From assembly GCA_963700745.1 (NCBI GenBank), contig CAVOYT010000009.1, forward strand, positions 493,754 to 557,753: a stretch of DNA of 64,000 nucleotides, in the 5' to 3' direction. Below, one piece after another: positions 46,583 through 57,753 of this stretch (the stretch's first letter is position 1; every line of letters starts with the position of its first letter). The position numbers and the translations under genes were made by a program. The stretch comes from UBA10649 sp963700745. Lineage in GTDB: Bacteria; Actinomycetota; Actinomycetes; S36-B12. The notes beneath the pieces are model-generated. The model searched no databases, was not told where the DNA came from, and saw only the letters and a program-made list of their open reading frames with translations.

Positions 46583-49225
46583 TCAGATCTTCACCTCGTT
46601 CGAATAGGCTGAATAGCCAGCATCATTCGCCGCCTTCACACGGTACTTGAAGGTGCCACTGCCGGGACTGTCCGTGTAGGTCGTGACATCCGCAGCTACC
46701 GTCTTGATAACATCAAAGTCACAGGTCTTGCTGTTGCGCTTTCCGGTTTCCAGACAGCGCTCGACAACGAAGCCCGTCTCGTTTCCGGAATTGTCCGACC
46801 AGCTCAATACGACGCCGGTGACAACCTTGTCCTTGCCTCGCCCCGAGCTTTGAACCGACGCAGTCAGATTCGTCGGCGCGGCGGGAGGCTGGGTGTCCGG
46901 CGGCGCGTTGATCGTGACCGTGATCGAGTCGGAACCTCCAAGGCCCCCGCCGTCGGCAACTGAAGCGGTGATTGTGTGGGTTCCGAGGCTCAGCGCTAAG
47001 GTCGAGAAACTGCCGCCAGAGCCAATGGTGCCGTCTATGCTCGAGCTCCAAGCCAGCGATCCGGTCAAGTCACCATCCTCGGCATCGCTCGCGGTGCCGG
47101 AAAACGCGACTGATGCGCCTTGCGTAAAGCTCGCTCCGCTGGATGGCGCGGTGATCGACGCAGATGGCGGAGCGTTCGGTGTGGCCGGATCGCTGAGCCG
47201 GACCTCCTTGCTCACGGTATTGGTTGCACCGTCATCGTCGGTTACGGTCAGTGTTACAGTAGCCGGATCTGGACCATCCGCGGGGAAAGTGACGATAATT
47301 TCGTGACCGGGCAAGACCGGCAAACCGAGTGCGGATCCGCCGTCGAAATCCCACACCCATGATGTGACGGTGCCGTCGCTATCCGTCGACGTGTCGGTGA
47401 ATTTGCACTGATTTTCGACCAGCCCTCCGCACGGATTGAAATCTACGATAAACGAGGCTACCGGCGGCACGTTGGGTGCCGGCTCGGCCACGCTGACCGA
47501 TTTGGTTTCGGTATCGATGCCGCGCCGTCGTCCGTGACTGTCAGCGTCACCTCATACGTTCCCGTGCCCGGATAGGTGTGGGACGGATCGGCGTTCGTCG
47601 ATGTTCCGCCATCGCCGAAGTCCCAAGCCCACGAGTTGACAGTGCCGTCCGCGTCCGAGGACGAATTGATGAAGTTCGCCGTCAGGCCGGACGTCGTGAA
47701 GCTGAAACCGGCCGTCGGCGGGATGTTCACGCCCGCCGGGCTGACAGTGATCGTGTGCGACTGGCTGTCGGTCGCACCTTCGTTATCGGTGACGGTTAGA
47801 GTGACGGTATAAGTACCGCCTCCGTCGTAGGTGAAATCCGGATTCTGCTGGTCGGGCTCGTCGCCGCTGCCAGCGCCGCCAAAATTCCAACTCCACGACA
47901 CCACGCCGCCATCAACATCGATCGAGGTGTCGGTAAAGCTGCAGGCGAGGTCATTGCAGACGAAGGTGAAGCCCGCGACGGGAAGCTTGTTCCCCCCGAC
48001 CACCGGCGCAGGCGCGCCCATGGAGATTTCGAAGTCGAACGCCCCCCCCCTGCCCCTGATTGGTTTGGTCGGTTGCCGGGTAGACCCGGAACCGGTAGCT
48101 GCCGGTGCTCTGCGGGATGAAATGCACCAGTTCGGCGCGTCCCGCGCCGCCACACTCGCCTGCGGACGGGCAGAGGCTTTCGGATATCTCGCCGCTACCG
48201 GGGGTTACCGGAGACCAACTCCCGGGACTTGACTCGCGTTCGAGCACCAGCTCGAGATCCGGGGACCAGTAGGTGACTTCGCCGATGCAGGTGCCCAGGA
48301 ACACGAAAACGCATTCCTGCACGACCTCACCTTCGATCGTGGCGGTGCCGGCTATCGGAAGGCCCAGTAGGTCGGAGGTAACCGTGAACTGGTGCGTCCA
48401 GGTGCCGTTGTCCGCGACGCTCTCGCCGGAAAGCCGGGTGTAGCCCGGATAGGCGTTCGGCACATACGCCAGGGAGCCTGCCGCCTCGGCGATGGCGCTG
48501 TAGGCGTCGATCACACCATGCCCGTATTCGCTATCGAGTCCGGGCGCCCCCCGATCCTCGGCCGTGGCAGCCAGGATCTGGCGGACCTTCTCATGCGGCA
48601 GCCCGCCCGCATCGGCACTGCCGAGCGACGGGTTGGCCTCCAGCATCAGCGCGATGACACCGCTCACAAAGGGCGCCGACATCGATGTGCCGCTGGCTAC
48701 CCCATAGGCGTTCGGGCTGGATCCGATATAGGACGACAGAACCGCCGAACCTGGCGCCGCAATGTCAGGCTTGATCCGGATGAAGCCGTCGTTGCGTCGA
48801 TCACCGGGACGCGGCTGGAAAAGCTGTTCAGGTAGAGCCCGTCATCCTGCCAGTTGGCCGCCGGGTTGCCAGACCATTCGGCGATCGACCCGACGGTGAT
48901 CGCATTCTCGGCGACTCCGGGACTACCGATGGTGCTCGGCACGGCACCCGAGTTGCCTGCCGAGATGACCAAGATCTTCGGCTCGGTCTGGCCGCCGCAA
49001 AGGGAGACGCCGGAAAATCCGGGAATCGATGGCGCATAGTCCGGATCGGCGATGCAGTTTGCGGCCACGCTCATCGGATCGTTGCCATCGGTCGAGCCGC
49101 CGCCGAGACCCCATCGAGATGATGTCGACGTCGCTGCGCGCTGCGCACCACTCCATGCCCTCGAGGACCAGCGCATCGTCGCCCTGCCCCTGGTTGTTCA
49201 GCACCTTGGCCACAACGAGATCGGC
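46583..49225 (-). CDS. Secreted subtilisin-like serine protease with PKD and Fn3-type domains (N-terminally truncated, frameshifted)
   Basis: C-terminal about 880 residues of a large exported protease. Catalytic-domain parts: SDVDIISMGLGGGSTDG, VISAGNSGAVPSTIGSPG, and the Ser region GTSMSAPFVSGVIALMLEANP. After it come a pre-peptidase-like domain, three PKD domains (for example SWAWDFGDGG, SHTYPGTGTYEVTLTVTD), a cadherin/Ig-like stretch and a terminal Fn3-like domain (TYTDSPGSGTFKYRVKAAN). Frames break near 49,115, 48,800, 48,690, 48,045 and 47,515. The Asp/His part is missing at the junction near 49,225. Confidence 0.78.
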
Positions 49226-51379
49226 GGTGCGCGCCTTTTCCCATGAAGTCTTTTCTTTTGCGACCGCGGCCGAGAACGCCGCCACGCGGCCGGGGTGTCC
49301 GCGTCGATCGCCGTGGTGATCTCGGCCATCCGCGCGAAGAAGATGTCCAGCGGATCGGCAAGAACACCCCGCTCCACCAGCCGTTGCCCCAACATTTTCA
49401 GGCCCTTGCGCAGCGGTACGCGACAGGCGGGTCGTCTGATAGTGCTCGACATCGTCAAGGCGTGGTGTAGAGCCGCGCCAGGCGGATGATTTCATGCATG
49501 AAGAAGTGGAGTTCCGCCGGAACCCGTTGGAACAGCGCGAACTCGGTCGTCTGGGCGCGGATCTTCAGTTCCCGTTCGCGCTGGGCCGGGGTGCAGGTCG
49601 ACCGGGCGCGTCGAGGATCAGCCGCAGCTGGTCGAGCACCACCCACGGCACCTCCGCCCACAGCGGGTGGTAGGGATCGAGATCGATCTCGCGGTGGCCG
49701 TGGTCGCGCAGGAACCGCAGGAAGCGCTGGTGGAACGCTGGGTGCTCGCGCCCGATCATGCCACCGTCCCACAGCACCCGGCTGCCGTCCGGCGCGCGCA
49801 GGCGTTCCGCCAGCGGCGGATCCTGGCGGATCATCTGCGCGAGTTCGAAGAGTTCCTTGTTGATGGCGCCGGTCTTCGTCTCGCAGAACGCGAGCAGACC
49901 GTCGATCAGCGGCGCCACCTCGGCCGGCTCCGAACAACTGGCTCCAGCAGGAACTGCAGCAGCCGGTAGAGGATCCCCTGGGTGACCGAAATGGCGATGT
50001 TCGGCAGGAAATACTGCGCACCGTGCTCGTTGATATCGCACACGAAGCGCCACAGCCCGGCGAGCGACTTGTCTCGAGTCGGTTCGGCCATGAACTCGCC
50101 GAGCCGGATCAGGTAGTAGTCGAGGTCGCGGGACCAGTGGACCGGCAACTCCTGGACCCAGCGGAATTCCTCGCGCAGGCGCGGGATCAGCGTCGGCAGA
50201 TCGTCGAGCGATGTCAGCTCGAACGGGAAGCGCCGCAGGTAGATGTCGACCGCGTTCTGGTTGCCGTAGACATAGTGCCCGTGCTTGCCGAACCAGCTTC
50301 CGGAGAACGGCGGGAAGCCCATCAGCCGGAACGAATAATCCATCGAGCGCCGGAACCCACGGTCGACGAAATCCCAGCGTCAGCGGGGTGACACGTTGGG
50401 GAAGCGCTCGGCCGATTCATCGCGGGTCCAGCGCGGCGGAATCGTGGTGACCGGGCGCGACTGCAGCAGCACGATCCTGCCCGCCGACGAGCCCCCATTC
50501 GATGTCCTGCGGAAAGCGGAACCACGTCTCGACCCGGCACAGCAGGTCGGTGACCGCGGCCAGTTGCGTGTTTGTCAGTGACGGGCGTTTCACCGTCGGA
50601 CCCGCTCAGCGTTGTTCCCCGGCACGCCGCCCTCCCGCAGGCAGACGGTGCGGACGGTCTTGCGGGCGATCGTCGTCGACAGCACCCTGCCGAAACTCCT
50701 TCTCGACCTCCCAGTGATCGACTTCGCATCCGCCGTTGACGACCGATTCGCCGAGCCCGTGGTTGGCCTCGATGACGGCGGTGGTCAGGTCGCCGGTGAC
50801 CGGGTGATGCTGAAGGCCGACACCGGCGGCGGTGCAATCCGCCATCTGCTGGACGACCACCGCCATGTTGGCCGCGCCGTGATCAAAGCCGCCGCGGTGG
50901 CAGTAGGCGATCGCGCGATCGTGCCACAGGGACAGGTAGCAGTCGCGCAGCGCCGCCAGCACGGCCTCGGCGCCGCAGCGGTTGAGAAAGGTGTCGTGTT
51001 GGCCCGCGAAGGCGGCTTGGGCGAGATCCTCCATGGTCGACGAGGAACGAACCGCGAAACAGGTTCCGGCCGGCAAGCCGGCGATGGCGGTGCGGACCGC
51101 GGCGGCCACGGTTTCCGGCAGCGGCACGGCGGCCAGCTGCCGGCGCATCCCGGTTGCCGCCTCGGCAAGGGCGGCCGAGTCGTCGAGCGGCAGGGCGCGC
51201 TCGCCATCCCGCCACCACGGGGCGGTTTCGAGCCAGGCCCGGTAGGCGGCGCCGATGACGATGAACCCCGGTGGCACCGGAAAGCCGCCGGAGCCAAGAC
51301 GGGCAAGATTCGCTCCCTTGCCGCCGGTGAATTGCGGGCGGATTGCCAGCGGATCATCAAAGCGGAGCGTCCATTTCAT
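49225..51379 (-). CDS. PEP/pyruvate-binding (PEP synthase-like) enzyme, frameshifted, 3' truncated
   Basis: Begins MKWTLRFDD with the PPDK/PEP-synthase ATP-grasp domain: GGKGANLARLGSGGFPVPPGF, CFAVRSSSTMEDLAQAAFAGQHDTFL, IEANHGLGESVVNGG. A middle region (FVCDINEHGAQYFLPN, FCETKTGAINKELFEL) and LVERGVLADPLDIFFARMAEI follow; this resembles stand-alone PEP-utilising phosphotransferase-type proteins. The phospho-His domain is not reached before the junction near 49,225. Frames break near 50,680, 50,390, 49,930 and 49,590-49,450. Its start overlaps the acyltransferase stop as ATGA (51376-51379). Confidence 0.72.
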
Positions 51380-52642
51380 CCCTCGGCGGGGTTCGGGGTG
51401 GACACCGCGACGCGATGGGGGCCGTGGACGGCTGTCGGCGACGGGGGAAGCGGCGTGGTCAGCGCAGCCAACACGGCCTGGTGGACCGCCAGCGCGTCGG
51501 GGCGCAGGCGGCTGTGGAGCAGCCCGTTCCAGGCCACCACCGCGACCTTCTTGAGCCGGTACCAGCCGTGCAGCGACAGCCAGGTAAAAAGCAGGTAGGC
51601 CGCCGGGAGCCACCACGGCCCCCACACGATGGCGGCCGCGCAGCACGCCGCGGCCCAGAGGATGAATACCGGCACCCCGGTCAGGATCCGCCACAGCGCG
51701 ATGACATTCCGGTCGTCGGGAAAATGCCGCCCGGCCCACCACGCGATCACCAGCGGGGGCAGGTTGACGAGCGCACCTGTCGCCACCGGCAGGGCAAGCA
51801 GAAGTGTTAGAGCCGCATACCCCCACGGGTGCGACAGCGGAAACAGCGGCACGCCCTGGTGGCGCAGCAGCCACTTTCCCCGTGCCTTCTCATCGAGGGC
51901 TCTCCACGCGGCGACCGCCTCGGGCGGCAGGCGCCGCTCCATCGCCTTGAGGGCGGTGAAATAGCCGTGACCGGTTCCCAGCGTCGCGATGTAGGCGAAC
52001 TTCTGGGCCAGGTCCTGCCACTCGTCGTCCGCCACGTTGACACCCACCTGATCGAGGATTTCGGCGAAGCGGCGCTTCAACTCCTGCAGGCGCGCGCCGC
52101 GGTCCACGCCGCCGGTCCCCGGGGCGAGGTGCAGCGGAGGCCCGACCACCACCTCGACCCGCGAGCGGAACGCCCACGGGCATTCGTAGTGGATCCCCAA
52201 CGGCAGCACGGCCAGCGCCCGCCCCCCTTCGAGATGACGCTGTGCAATGCGCGCCGCCCCGCTCTTGAACGGCAGATGGCGCGGCCCGAGCTTGCTGGTG
52301 CCTTCGGGAAAAACGACCAGCCAGCCGCCGTCGCCGAGCAGTGCCACGCAGTCGTCGAGCGCCTCAAGGTTGCGATCAGCCCGGGAGCCGGCGGTGCCGC
52401 GCATCACCTCGATGCCGTCGAAGAACATCCTGCCCGAAGACACTCCGCCGCAGCGACGCCTTCACCATGAAGGTGATCGCCGGCAACGCGCCCCGGTAGA
52501 CGAACCCGTCCACCGCCCCGTTGCGATGCAGGCAGAGCACCAGCACCGGCCCCCGTGCCGGAACATGCTCCGCCCCGGTCACCGCCACCCGGCTGAAATA
52601 GAGGCGGCGGATCAAGGCGTGAAACCATCGATGCCATTTCAT
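51376..52642 (-). CDS. PlsC-like acyltransferase with C-terminal membrane region (one frameshift)
   Basis: About 422 residues. 1-acyl-glycerol-3-phosphate acyltransferase-like domain: VLVLCLHRNGAVDGFVYRG supplies a His...Asp pair, though spaced by five residues instead of the classic four; then MRGTAGSRADRNLEAL, VVFPEGTSKLG (motif III) and AVLPLGIHYE. The C-terminal 200 residues contain several membrane helices. Probably acylates a lipid intermediate at the membrane. Frame break near 52,440. Coupled by ATGA overlaps on both sides (52639-52642, 51376-51379). Confidence 0.78.
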
Positions 52643-53262
52643 GATGGTGCCAGCCGGCGGTGCATCCCGTGATAGACGAGTTCGGCGACCAGGATCCCGA
52701 AGACGATGTCGAGCAGGTAGTGGATCCGGATCAGCACGGTGGAGGCGATGATCGCCAGCACCGCGAACAGGAAGATCCAGCGTCCGCATCGGGACGCCAG
52801 GGGAATGGCGCGGTAGAGGAACCACGGGCCGGCGACATGGAACGACGGACAGGCGTTCCAGTGGGAAGCCCGGACGTAGTTGAAACCCACCAGGTCTCCC
52901 AGCCACCCGTGACGGGCCAGCTCCGCCGCGTCCACCCGCAGCTTGTCGCAGACCGGAAACAGGATCCACAGCCCGTAGCAGAACAGCATCAGCACCAACA
53001 GCGACACCGACAGGCGCCGGAAGAAGGCCGGATCGACCCCGCGTTCGGCGACGCTCCAGGCGATCAGCAGGATCGGGAAGATCCAGACCAGCAGGTAGGC
53101 CAGCACGAACACCGGCACGAAGGGGACCCGCGCATCGAGCGGGATCTCGATCCATGGAAGATAATCGACACCGCGGGCCGCCGCGATCTCGCCGATCGTG
53201 TTGTAGAGCACCCCATGCACGAACAGCAGCAGCATTGGCAAAACGATCTGAAAAACCTTCAT
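52639..53262 (-). CDS. PAP2-family membrane phosphatase
   Basis: 207 residues, intact, about six membrane helices. NACPSFHVAGPWFLY carries the PSxH motif and TVLIRIHYLLDIVFGIL the Arg/His-x3-Asp motif of lipid phosphatases or inositol-phosphotransferase-like PAP2 proteins. First gene of a three-gene coupled operon with an acyltransferase and a PEP-utilising enzyme, which suggests membrane-lipid synthesis or modification. The junction to unrelated DNA lies about 15 bases upstream of its start. Confidence 0.85.
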   Translation of the reverse strand: MKVFQIVLPMLLLFVHGVLYNTIGEIAAARGVDYLPWIEIPLDARVPFVPVFVLAYLLVWIFPILLIAWSVAERGVDPAFFRRLSVSLLVLMLFCYGLWILFPVCDKLRVDAAELARHGWLGDLVGFNYVRASHWNACPSFHVAGPWFLYRAIPLASRCGRWIFLFAVLAIIASTVLIRIHYLLDIVFGILVAELVYHGMHRRLAPS

Positions 53263-53654
53263 TGCTTCACACCTTCCCTCGCTCCGCTAAAAAAATCATC
53301 TGGCTTCGTAATTCGGCCGAGGAAAAGAAGGAGGCTGCCGCTGTGAGCCAGCAGTCTCTTTTCAACGCGATGGATTTTCGGTGCGCCTTACCTATCAAGG
53401 CGCCCTTGCCACCGCCTGTGTAGAGCTGGTTTAATTGCTTTTTAGGTATGGCATAGTGGGGTGATTCCTTTTTCACCCGATCTCGTGATGCTCATGCGCT
53501 TATAGAGATCGAGAAGGAAGATTACCACAGAAAGCTGGAATATTTCAAGGTTGAGGGTTGCACATGGTAAACCCGCTCTTTTTTCAATCATCAATTTTTC
53601 ACTATATTATTCAAAGTAAACCGGATGCGACAGTCCGGTTATGCGAAAACTGTA
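53263..53654. other. Gene-free stretch across a junction
   Basis: GC falls sharply near 53,275-53,290. The rest, to 53,650, has no supportable gene. Confidence 0.5.
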
Positions 53655-53849
53655 TCGGCTATTTCGGTTTCTTGGTGGCCAGGGGTATCCTGAAAAAAGC
53701 TTTAGTGCCATCCTCGTGTCGCTCATCACCTTGGTGACCTACGGCAGTCTGATCTGGGGCCTTTTGCCGACTTTCACCCGCGTGTCCTGGGAGGGGCATC
53801 TCTGCGGCCTCCTGGCCGGGCGTGGCCGCGACTCGCCTCGAAAAATGAG
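53655..53849 (+). pseudogene. Rhomboid-family intramembrane protease, C-terminal fragment
   Basis: Only the last about 65 residues, in three frames: GYFGFLVARGILKK, then AILVSLITLVTYGSLIWGLLP and WEGHLCGLLAG (with the catalytic-region His of rhomboids), then VAATRLEK and a stop at 53849. The catalytic GxSG Ser is missing upstream. A fragment at a segment edge, not a working gene. Confidence 0.6.
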
Positions 53850-54023
53850 ACGACCCCCAACAATAAACCCCATGTAGCGGCCATTGACGTTTCAGGGGCT
53901 TTTGCGCATCAACCGTATCATAAATATGGGCTAAATATCTTGGCGGGTCGGCTGAAATTGGTTACTATTTTCTTCGGAACAACTGAGTTTTTGAATAATC
54001 GAAAATTATCAGGGAGAAATACA

Positions 54024-55460
54024 ATGGCAAAACTTATCACACGCAGATTAGGACGAACCGGTAGAAAGGTTACCACACTTGGCCTGGGTGGTCAGGCATC
54101 GATTCAATGGCCCGCTGAAGGAGTGGATCCGGTTGCTATCATCGAAAAAGCCTATCGCCTTGGCATCAACTATATGGACACATCGAACGTTTATGGGCCA
54201 AGTCAGCAAAATTTCGGTGAAGCATTCCGCCGTCTGAAGCTATCCCCATCAACAGGTAATTACGATCCGATTGCCCGTGAAAAAATATTTATTGCGAGCA
54301 AAACCCATATTCGGACAGCAAGGTGTCCGGAAGGCGAGCGCTTCCGGACAGATTACAGTGAGGGAATGCTGGACGAATTCGGTGTTTCAACGGCAGTAGA
54401 CGATGTCCGTCGTTCCTTGAGCCTGTTGTTCGGTGATGGACGGGGTGCCTACCCGGAAGGGGTCTATCTGGACAGTATACAATTTCACAATATTAACACT
54501 ATGGATGAAGTCGACATGCTTTTTGAAGGCTTCGATGATCCGAGTTCGGATATTCCCTGGTTGGGATCTCTGGCTGCAATGCTGGACCTGCGTGAAGGCA
54601 CCAACAGGACAGGATGTAATCCCAAGAAAGAAAAACTGATCAAACATATCGGCATATCCGGCCACTGGAACACGGCAGCACATATGTATGCCATACAAAG
54701 AGACAAACAAAGGATTCTCGATACACTTCTGGTAACCATTAATGCCAGCGATAGCAGATATTTGGCACATCGTCACAACGCAATTGCAGCTGCAGCCGCG
54801 GCTGATATGGGAGTGATTGGTATGAAGGTATTCGCAGACGCGGCGTATTATCACAAGGATGTAAAATTTTCAGATTGTCCGGATGATGTTTACCATGGCA
54901 TCGGGTCGCAGGAACTGCCAAGCAGAGATCTCATCCGGTACGCCCTTTCCGTCGACGGAATCAGTACACTTATTGTCGGGATCGGTCATATTGATGACAA
55001 GACCGATAAATGCCAGCTTGAGCAGAATCTGGGTGCAGCCCAGCTCGTAGAGCCTCTGGACAATAATGAAATGAATAGAATCGAAAAAATGGTCACATCG
55101 GCAGGCAAGGATTCGGCTAATGCTTACTTCCAGCGCAAAGCCATTGGACTCACTGCACCCCGCAACGTTGGTGTCGAAGAAGATTCTGCCATGCCGGCCC
55201 TGGCCCGAAATGCAATCCGCGTTAGTTGGGACACCGCTTATGCAGGCACCGAACCGATAGAACGATATGATGTGCTTCGAGATGACGAAGTGATCGGCAT
55301 CATTTCTCACACCCCCCAGATTAATGAGAAACGGTATCACTACGACGACATTTTCGGCGAGAATCAGAAGGAAGGTGTTCATCACTACAAGGTTCGAGCC
55401 GTGGATGCTATCGGAAATAGCGCTGAAAGCTTATCTCTGGCGATAGACTTCAGAAAATGA
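54024..55460 (+). CDS. Aldo/keto reductase-family protein with C-terminal Fn3-like region
   Basis: 478 residues, unbroken. NAD(P)H-dependent (alpha/beta)8 barrel: RRLGRTGRKVTTLGLGGQ, NYMDTSNVYGPSQQNFGEAF (Asp and Tyr of the tetrad), FIASKTH (Lys), DSIQFHNINTMDEVD (His), GMKVFADAAYY and TLIVGIGHIDD. After about residue 390 an extra 90 residues (RVSWDTAYAGTEPIERYDVLRD, HHYKVRAVDAIGNSAESLSL) look like an Fn3 fold, unusual for this family. ATG at 54024 after AGGGAGAAA; the longer ORF start lacks homology. Confidence 0.88.
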   Translation: MAKLITRRLGRTGRKVTTLGLGGQASIQWPAEGVDPVAIIEKAYRLGINYMDTSNVYGPSQQNFGEAFRRLKLSPSTGNYDPIAREKIFIASKTHIRTARCPEGERFRTDYSEGMLDEFGVSTAVDDVRRSLSLLFGDGRGAYPEGVYLDSIQFHNINTMDEVDMLFEGFDDPSSDIPWLGSLAAMLDLREGTNRTGCNPKKEKLIKHIGISGHWNTAAHMYAIQRDKQRILDTLLVTINASDSRYLAHRHNAIAAAAAADMGVIGMKVFADAAYYHKDVKFSDCPDDVYHGIGSQELPSRDLIRYALSVDGISTLIVGIGHIDDKTDKCQLEQNLGAAQLVEPLDNNEMNRIEKMVTSAGKDSANAYFQRKAIGLTAPRNVGVEEDSAMPALARNAIRVSWDTAYAGTEPIERYDVLRDDEVIGIISHTPQINEKRYHYDDIFGENQKEGVHHYKVRAVDAIGNSAESLSLAIDFRK

Positions 55461-55763
55461 CCCATTTCATTAAATTCATCGGGCTACAATTTTGTATGAA
55501 TGTTTATAGCAGAAACACAATGGTTCCCATGATTCATCAGAAAAATTTATACACGTTTCCTCCATCTTATGTACAGATTTACTCAGAAAAACCCGCAGTT
55601 TTTGAAACTACGTGTTCGACAATTCTCCAATTCATGATTCCACATGCCATTAATGTGATTTTCGGCACATTCTCTATACCGCGACTGTTCCATGCGATTG
55701 TTATACGGGTTTGGAGTTCCTCCGAATGTTTCCTTCGGCCAATTAAGGTCGTTGATTTCTCAA
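55461..55763. other. AT-rich stretch between two aldo/keto reductase genes
   Basis: 303 bases, convergent gene ends on both sides; no supportable gene and no clear terminator hairpin. A segment junction could lie here, but no cut gene proves it. Confidence 0.35.
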
Positions 55764-56747
55764 TCAGCCGTTAATGATCATCATGCCGCGCTCGTCGTAG
55801 CGATCACCCTTAACTTGCTGTGCAAGTCGATTCAGCCTTTTCAATTCGTCATCTGCCAGAGCAGTATCGTATGCTCCGAGGTTGACCTTCAAATTACCGA
55901 GCTTGGACGTTCCGGGAATTGTTATGACATGATCGCCACGGCTAAGTACCCAAGCAAGCGCGACTTGTGCTGGCTTGCAGGATTTTGCGGATGCTAACGC
56001 TTCGATTTCCGTGACAAGCGCAACATTCGCTTCGTAGGCATTTCCCTGGAACCGCGGAGTCACGTCCGAAAATCGCCCTCTGCAGGGCGGACGTCATGCT
56101 TAAATCTCCCCGATAACATGCCGCGTCCCAGCGGTGAATACGCCACGAGCGTCGCACCGACCTCAATGCAGGCCGGAATCACTGTATCCTCAATATCGCG
56201 ACTGAAAGGGAGTATTCGGATTGCACAGCCGAATTGGGTGAATCTCGGCGGCTCGACGTATCGTGGAGGCGGCCGCCTCGGATAGTCCAATTGCCCGAAC
56301 CTTTCCTTCTGTAACCAGTTCGGCTATTGCCGCAACCGTTTCCTCGATCGGGGTTACAGAGTCTACTCGATGGAGATAATAGAGGTCGATCACGTCGGTC
56401 TGCAGTCGCTTTAGCGAGCCCTCCACTGCGCGTCGGCAATTTGCGCGTGAGCCATCGATCCCAACGGGGGCGCCGGTCTTCGGATCACGGATCGGCCCAA
56501 ACTTGGTCGCAATGAAGACCTTGTCACGACGATCATGAAATGCTTCGCCCAATAAGGTCTCATTCGCCCCCATGCCATAGAGTTCCGCCGTATCGAAATG
56601 CTGCACACCGAGCTCAATGGCGGCATGGAGAAGCTGGATGGCAGTGTCCCGCTCCGTCGGCGGACCATAGAATTCTGATAGTCCCATGCAGCCAAGCCCA
56701 ATTGCTGGGAGACTCGTTTCTGTCTGACCGAGCATTCTTACGTTCAT
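55764..56747 (-). CDS. Aldo/keto reductase (frameshifted)
   Basis: About 327 residues when joined. NVRMLGQTETSLPAIGLGCMGLSEFYG, HFDTAELYGMGANETLLGEA (Asp, Tyr), FIATKFGPI (Lys), DLYYLHRVD (His), YSPLGRGMLSGRF, and the cofactor motif ITIPGTSKLGNLKVNLGA. Typical of the AKR13/yakC group that reduces aldehydes with NADPH. Frame breaks near 56,215 and 56,070. Confidence 0.85.
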
Positions 56748-57031
56748 CGGTAATGTTCCTTTCCTAAGTCGTTAAGAAGCTGCCGCGCTTTACCACCTTA
56801 CCGGCAACTGATGGGAGTTCTACGCCCAACTTGAAGAGGCTTTGAATATTTTCATCTTAGCACATGAAGCATTAATCATACAAGTTTTTGTACATAGTCA
56901 TTGATTTTCAAAATCGCAGGAATTTTTATCGAAATCTCCTGCCGCTCCACTTGGACACCGAAAAATCTCTTGCCCTGCTTAAGGGTTGCGTTTCCCGAAC
57001 GCTTACGTTAATTTGATCTGCCAATCTCATT

Positions 57032-57400
57032 TTAATCAGGCAATCCTGCAATTCGAAGTAGAGCATCACAAAAACGTTTCACAGGGGCTCGATCCTGATT
57101 CGGGCTTGTCTTTTTTATCGATGCAACGGAAAATTGCGGGTTTATTCTGAGGATCTCTTTTGCCGCCGCTCGGGCATCTTTTTCACGCCCCGCCAGATTG
57201 TATGACGATGTCAGAAATATCCAAGCGATTAAATCATTGGTTTCTTTCTCAATAGCTTTTTTGGCTTGCGCGATTGCGTCCTCATATCGTCCCAAATTTC
57301 TGAGAGCTGCTGCATAGTGACGCAAATATACATTTTGTGGCTTGGGATTGAGACGTAACGCTTCTTCGAACAATGGGATTGCTTCATTTCGCCGGTTATG
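57032..57400 (-). CDS. C-terminal TPR region, probably of a cyclase-domain protein (fused at a junction)
   Basis: About 122 residues, in frame with the glycosyltransferase to its right. Two to three TPR units: NEAIPLFEEALRLNPKPQ, RYEDAIAQAKKAIEKE, AREILRINPQFSVASI-like repeats, then KRFCDALLRIAGLPD. This ending is typical of adenylate-cyclase-domain proteins with C-terminal TPRs, not of GT2 enzymes. GC rises at 57,400, so I treat the pieces as separate genes joined by chance in frame. Confidence 0.6.
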   Translation of the reverse strand, partial: HNRRNEAIPLFEEALRLNPKPQNVYLRHYAAALRNLGRYEDAIAQAKKAIEKETNDLIAWIFLTSSYNLAGREKDARAAAKEILRINPQFSVASIKKTSPNQDRAPVKRFCDALLRIAGLPD

Positions 57401-57700
57401 TTCTTTGAATCTGTTTCTTTCAGCAATGTCATCTGCATCCATCCTGGCAATAATTTGTGAATTTGCTACATTTATTCCAAAGTTTAATTGTTTAACAATA
57501 CCCTTCTTTTCATTTTTAAAAAACTGAATGCGATTATCTTTATACGATTCAATTATTTTAGAGGACTTATCAGTTGAGCCATCATCAATTATAATAAATT
57601 CAAAATCAGTAAAAGTTTGATTCAAAATACTCTCAATAGAATCTCTTAAATAATTCTCTTCATTATATACAGCCATCACTACAGAAATTTTACAGTTCAT
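57400..57700 (-). CDS. Glycosyltransferase family 2, N-terminal part
   Basis: About 100 residues: KISVVMAVYNEENYLRDSIES, FEFIIIDDGSTDKSS, and the metal-binding DxD in IIARMDADDIAERNRF. Uses a nucleotide sugar to build a polysaccharide or glycoprotein glycan. AT-rich, unlike the DNA to its left. Cut after the DxD motif by the junction near 57,400. Lies after a family 1/4 glycosyltransferase on the same strand, so from a glycan cluster. Confidence 0.78.
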
Positions 57701-57753
57701 TAATTATTTCTTATTAACATTTTGATGTTAGAATTATGCTATTTAGGAATGAC

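Noticed and set aside
53267..53476. Short minus-strand ORF beginning MKKESPHY
   Set aside because: Spans a segment junction and has no recognisable protein character.
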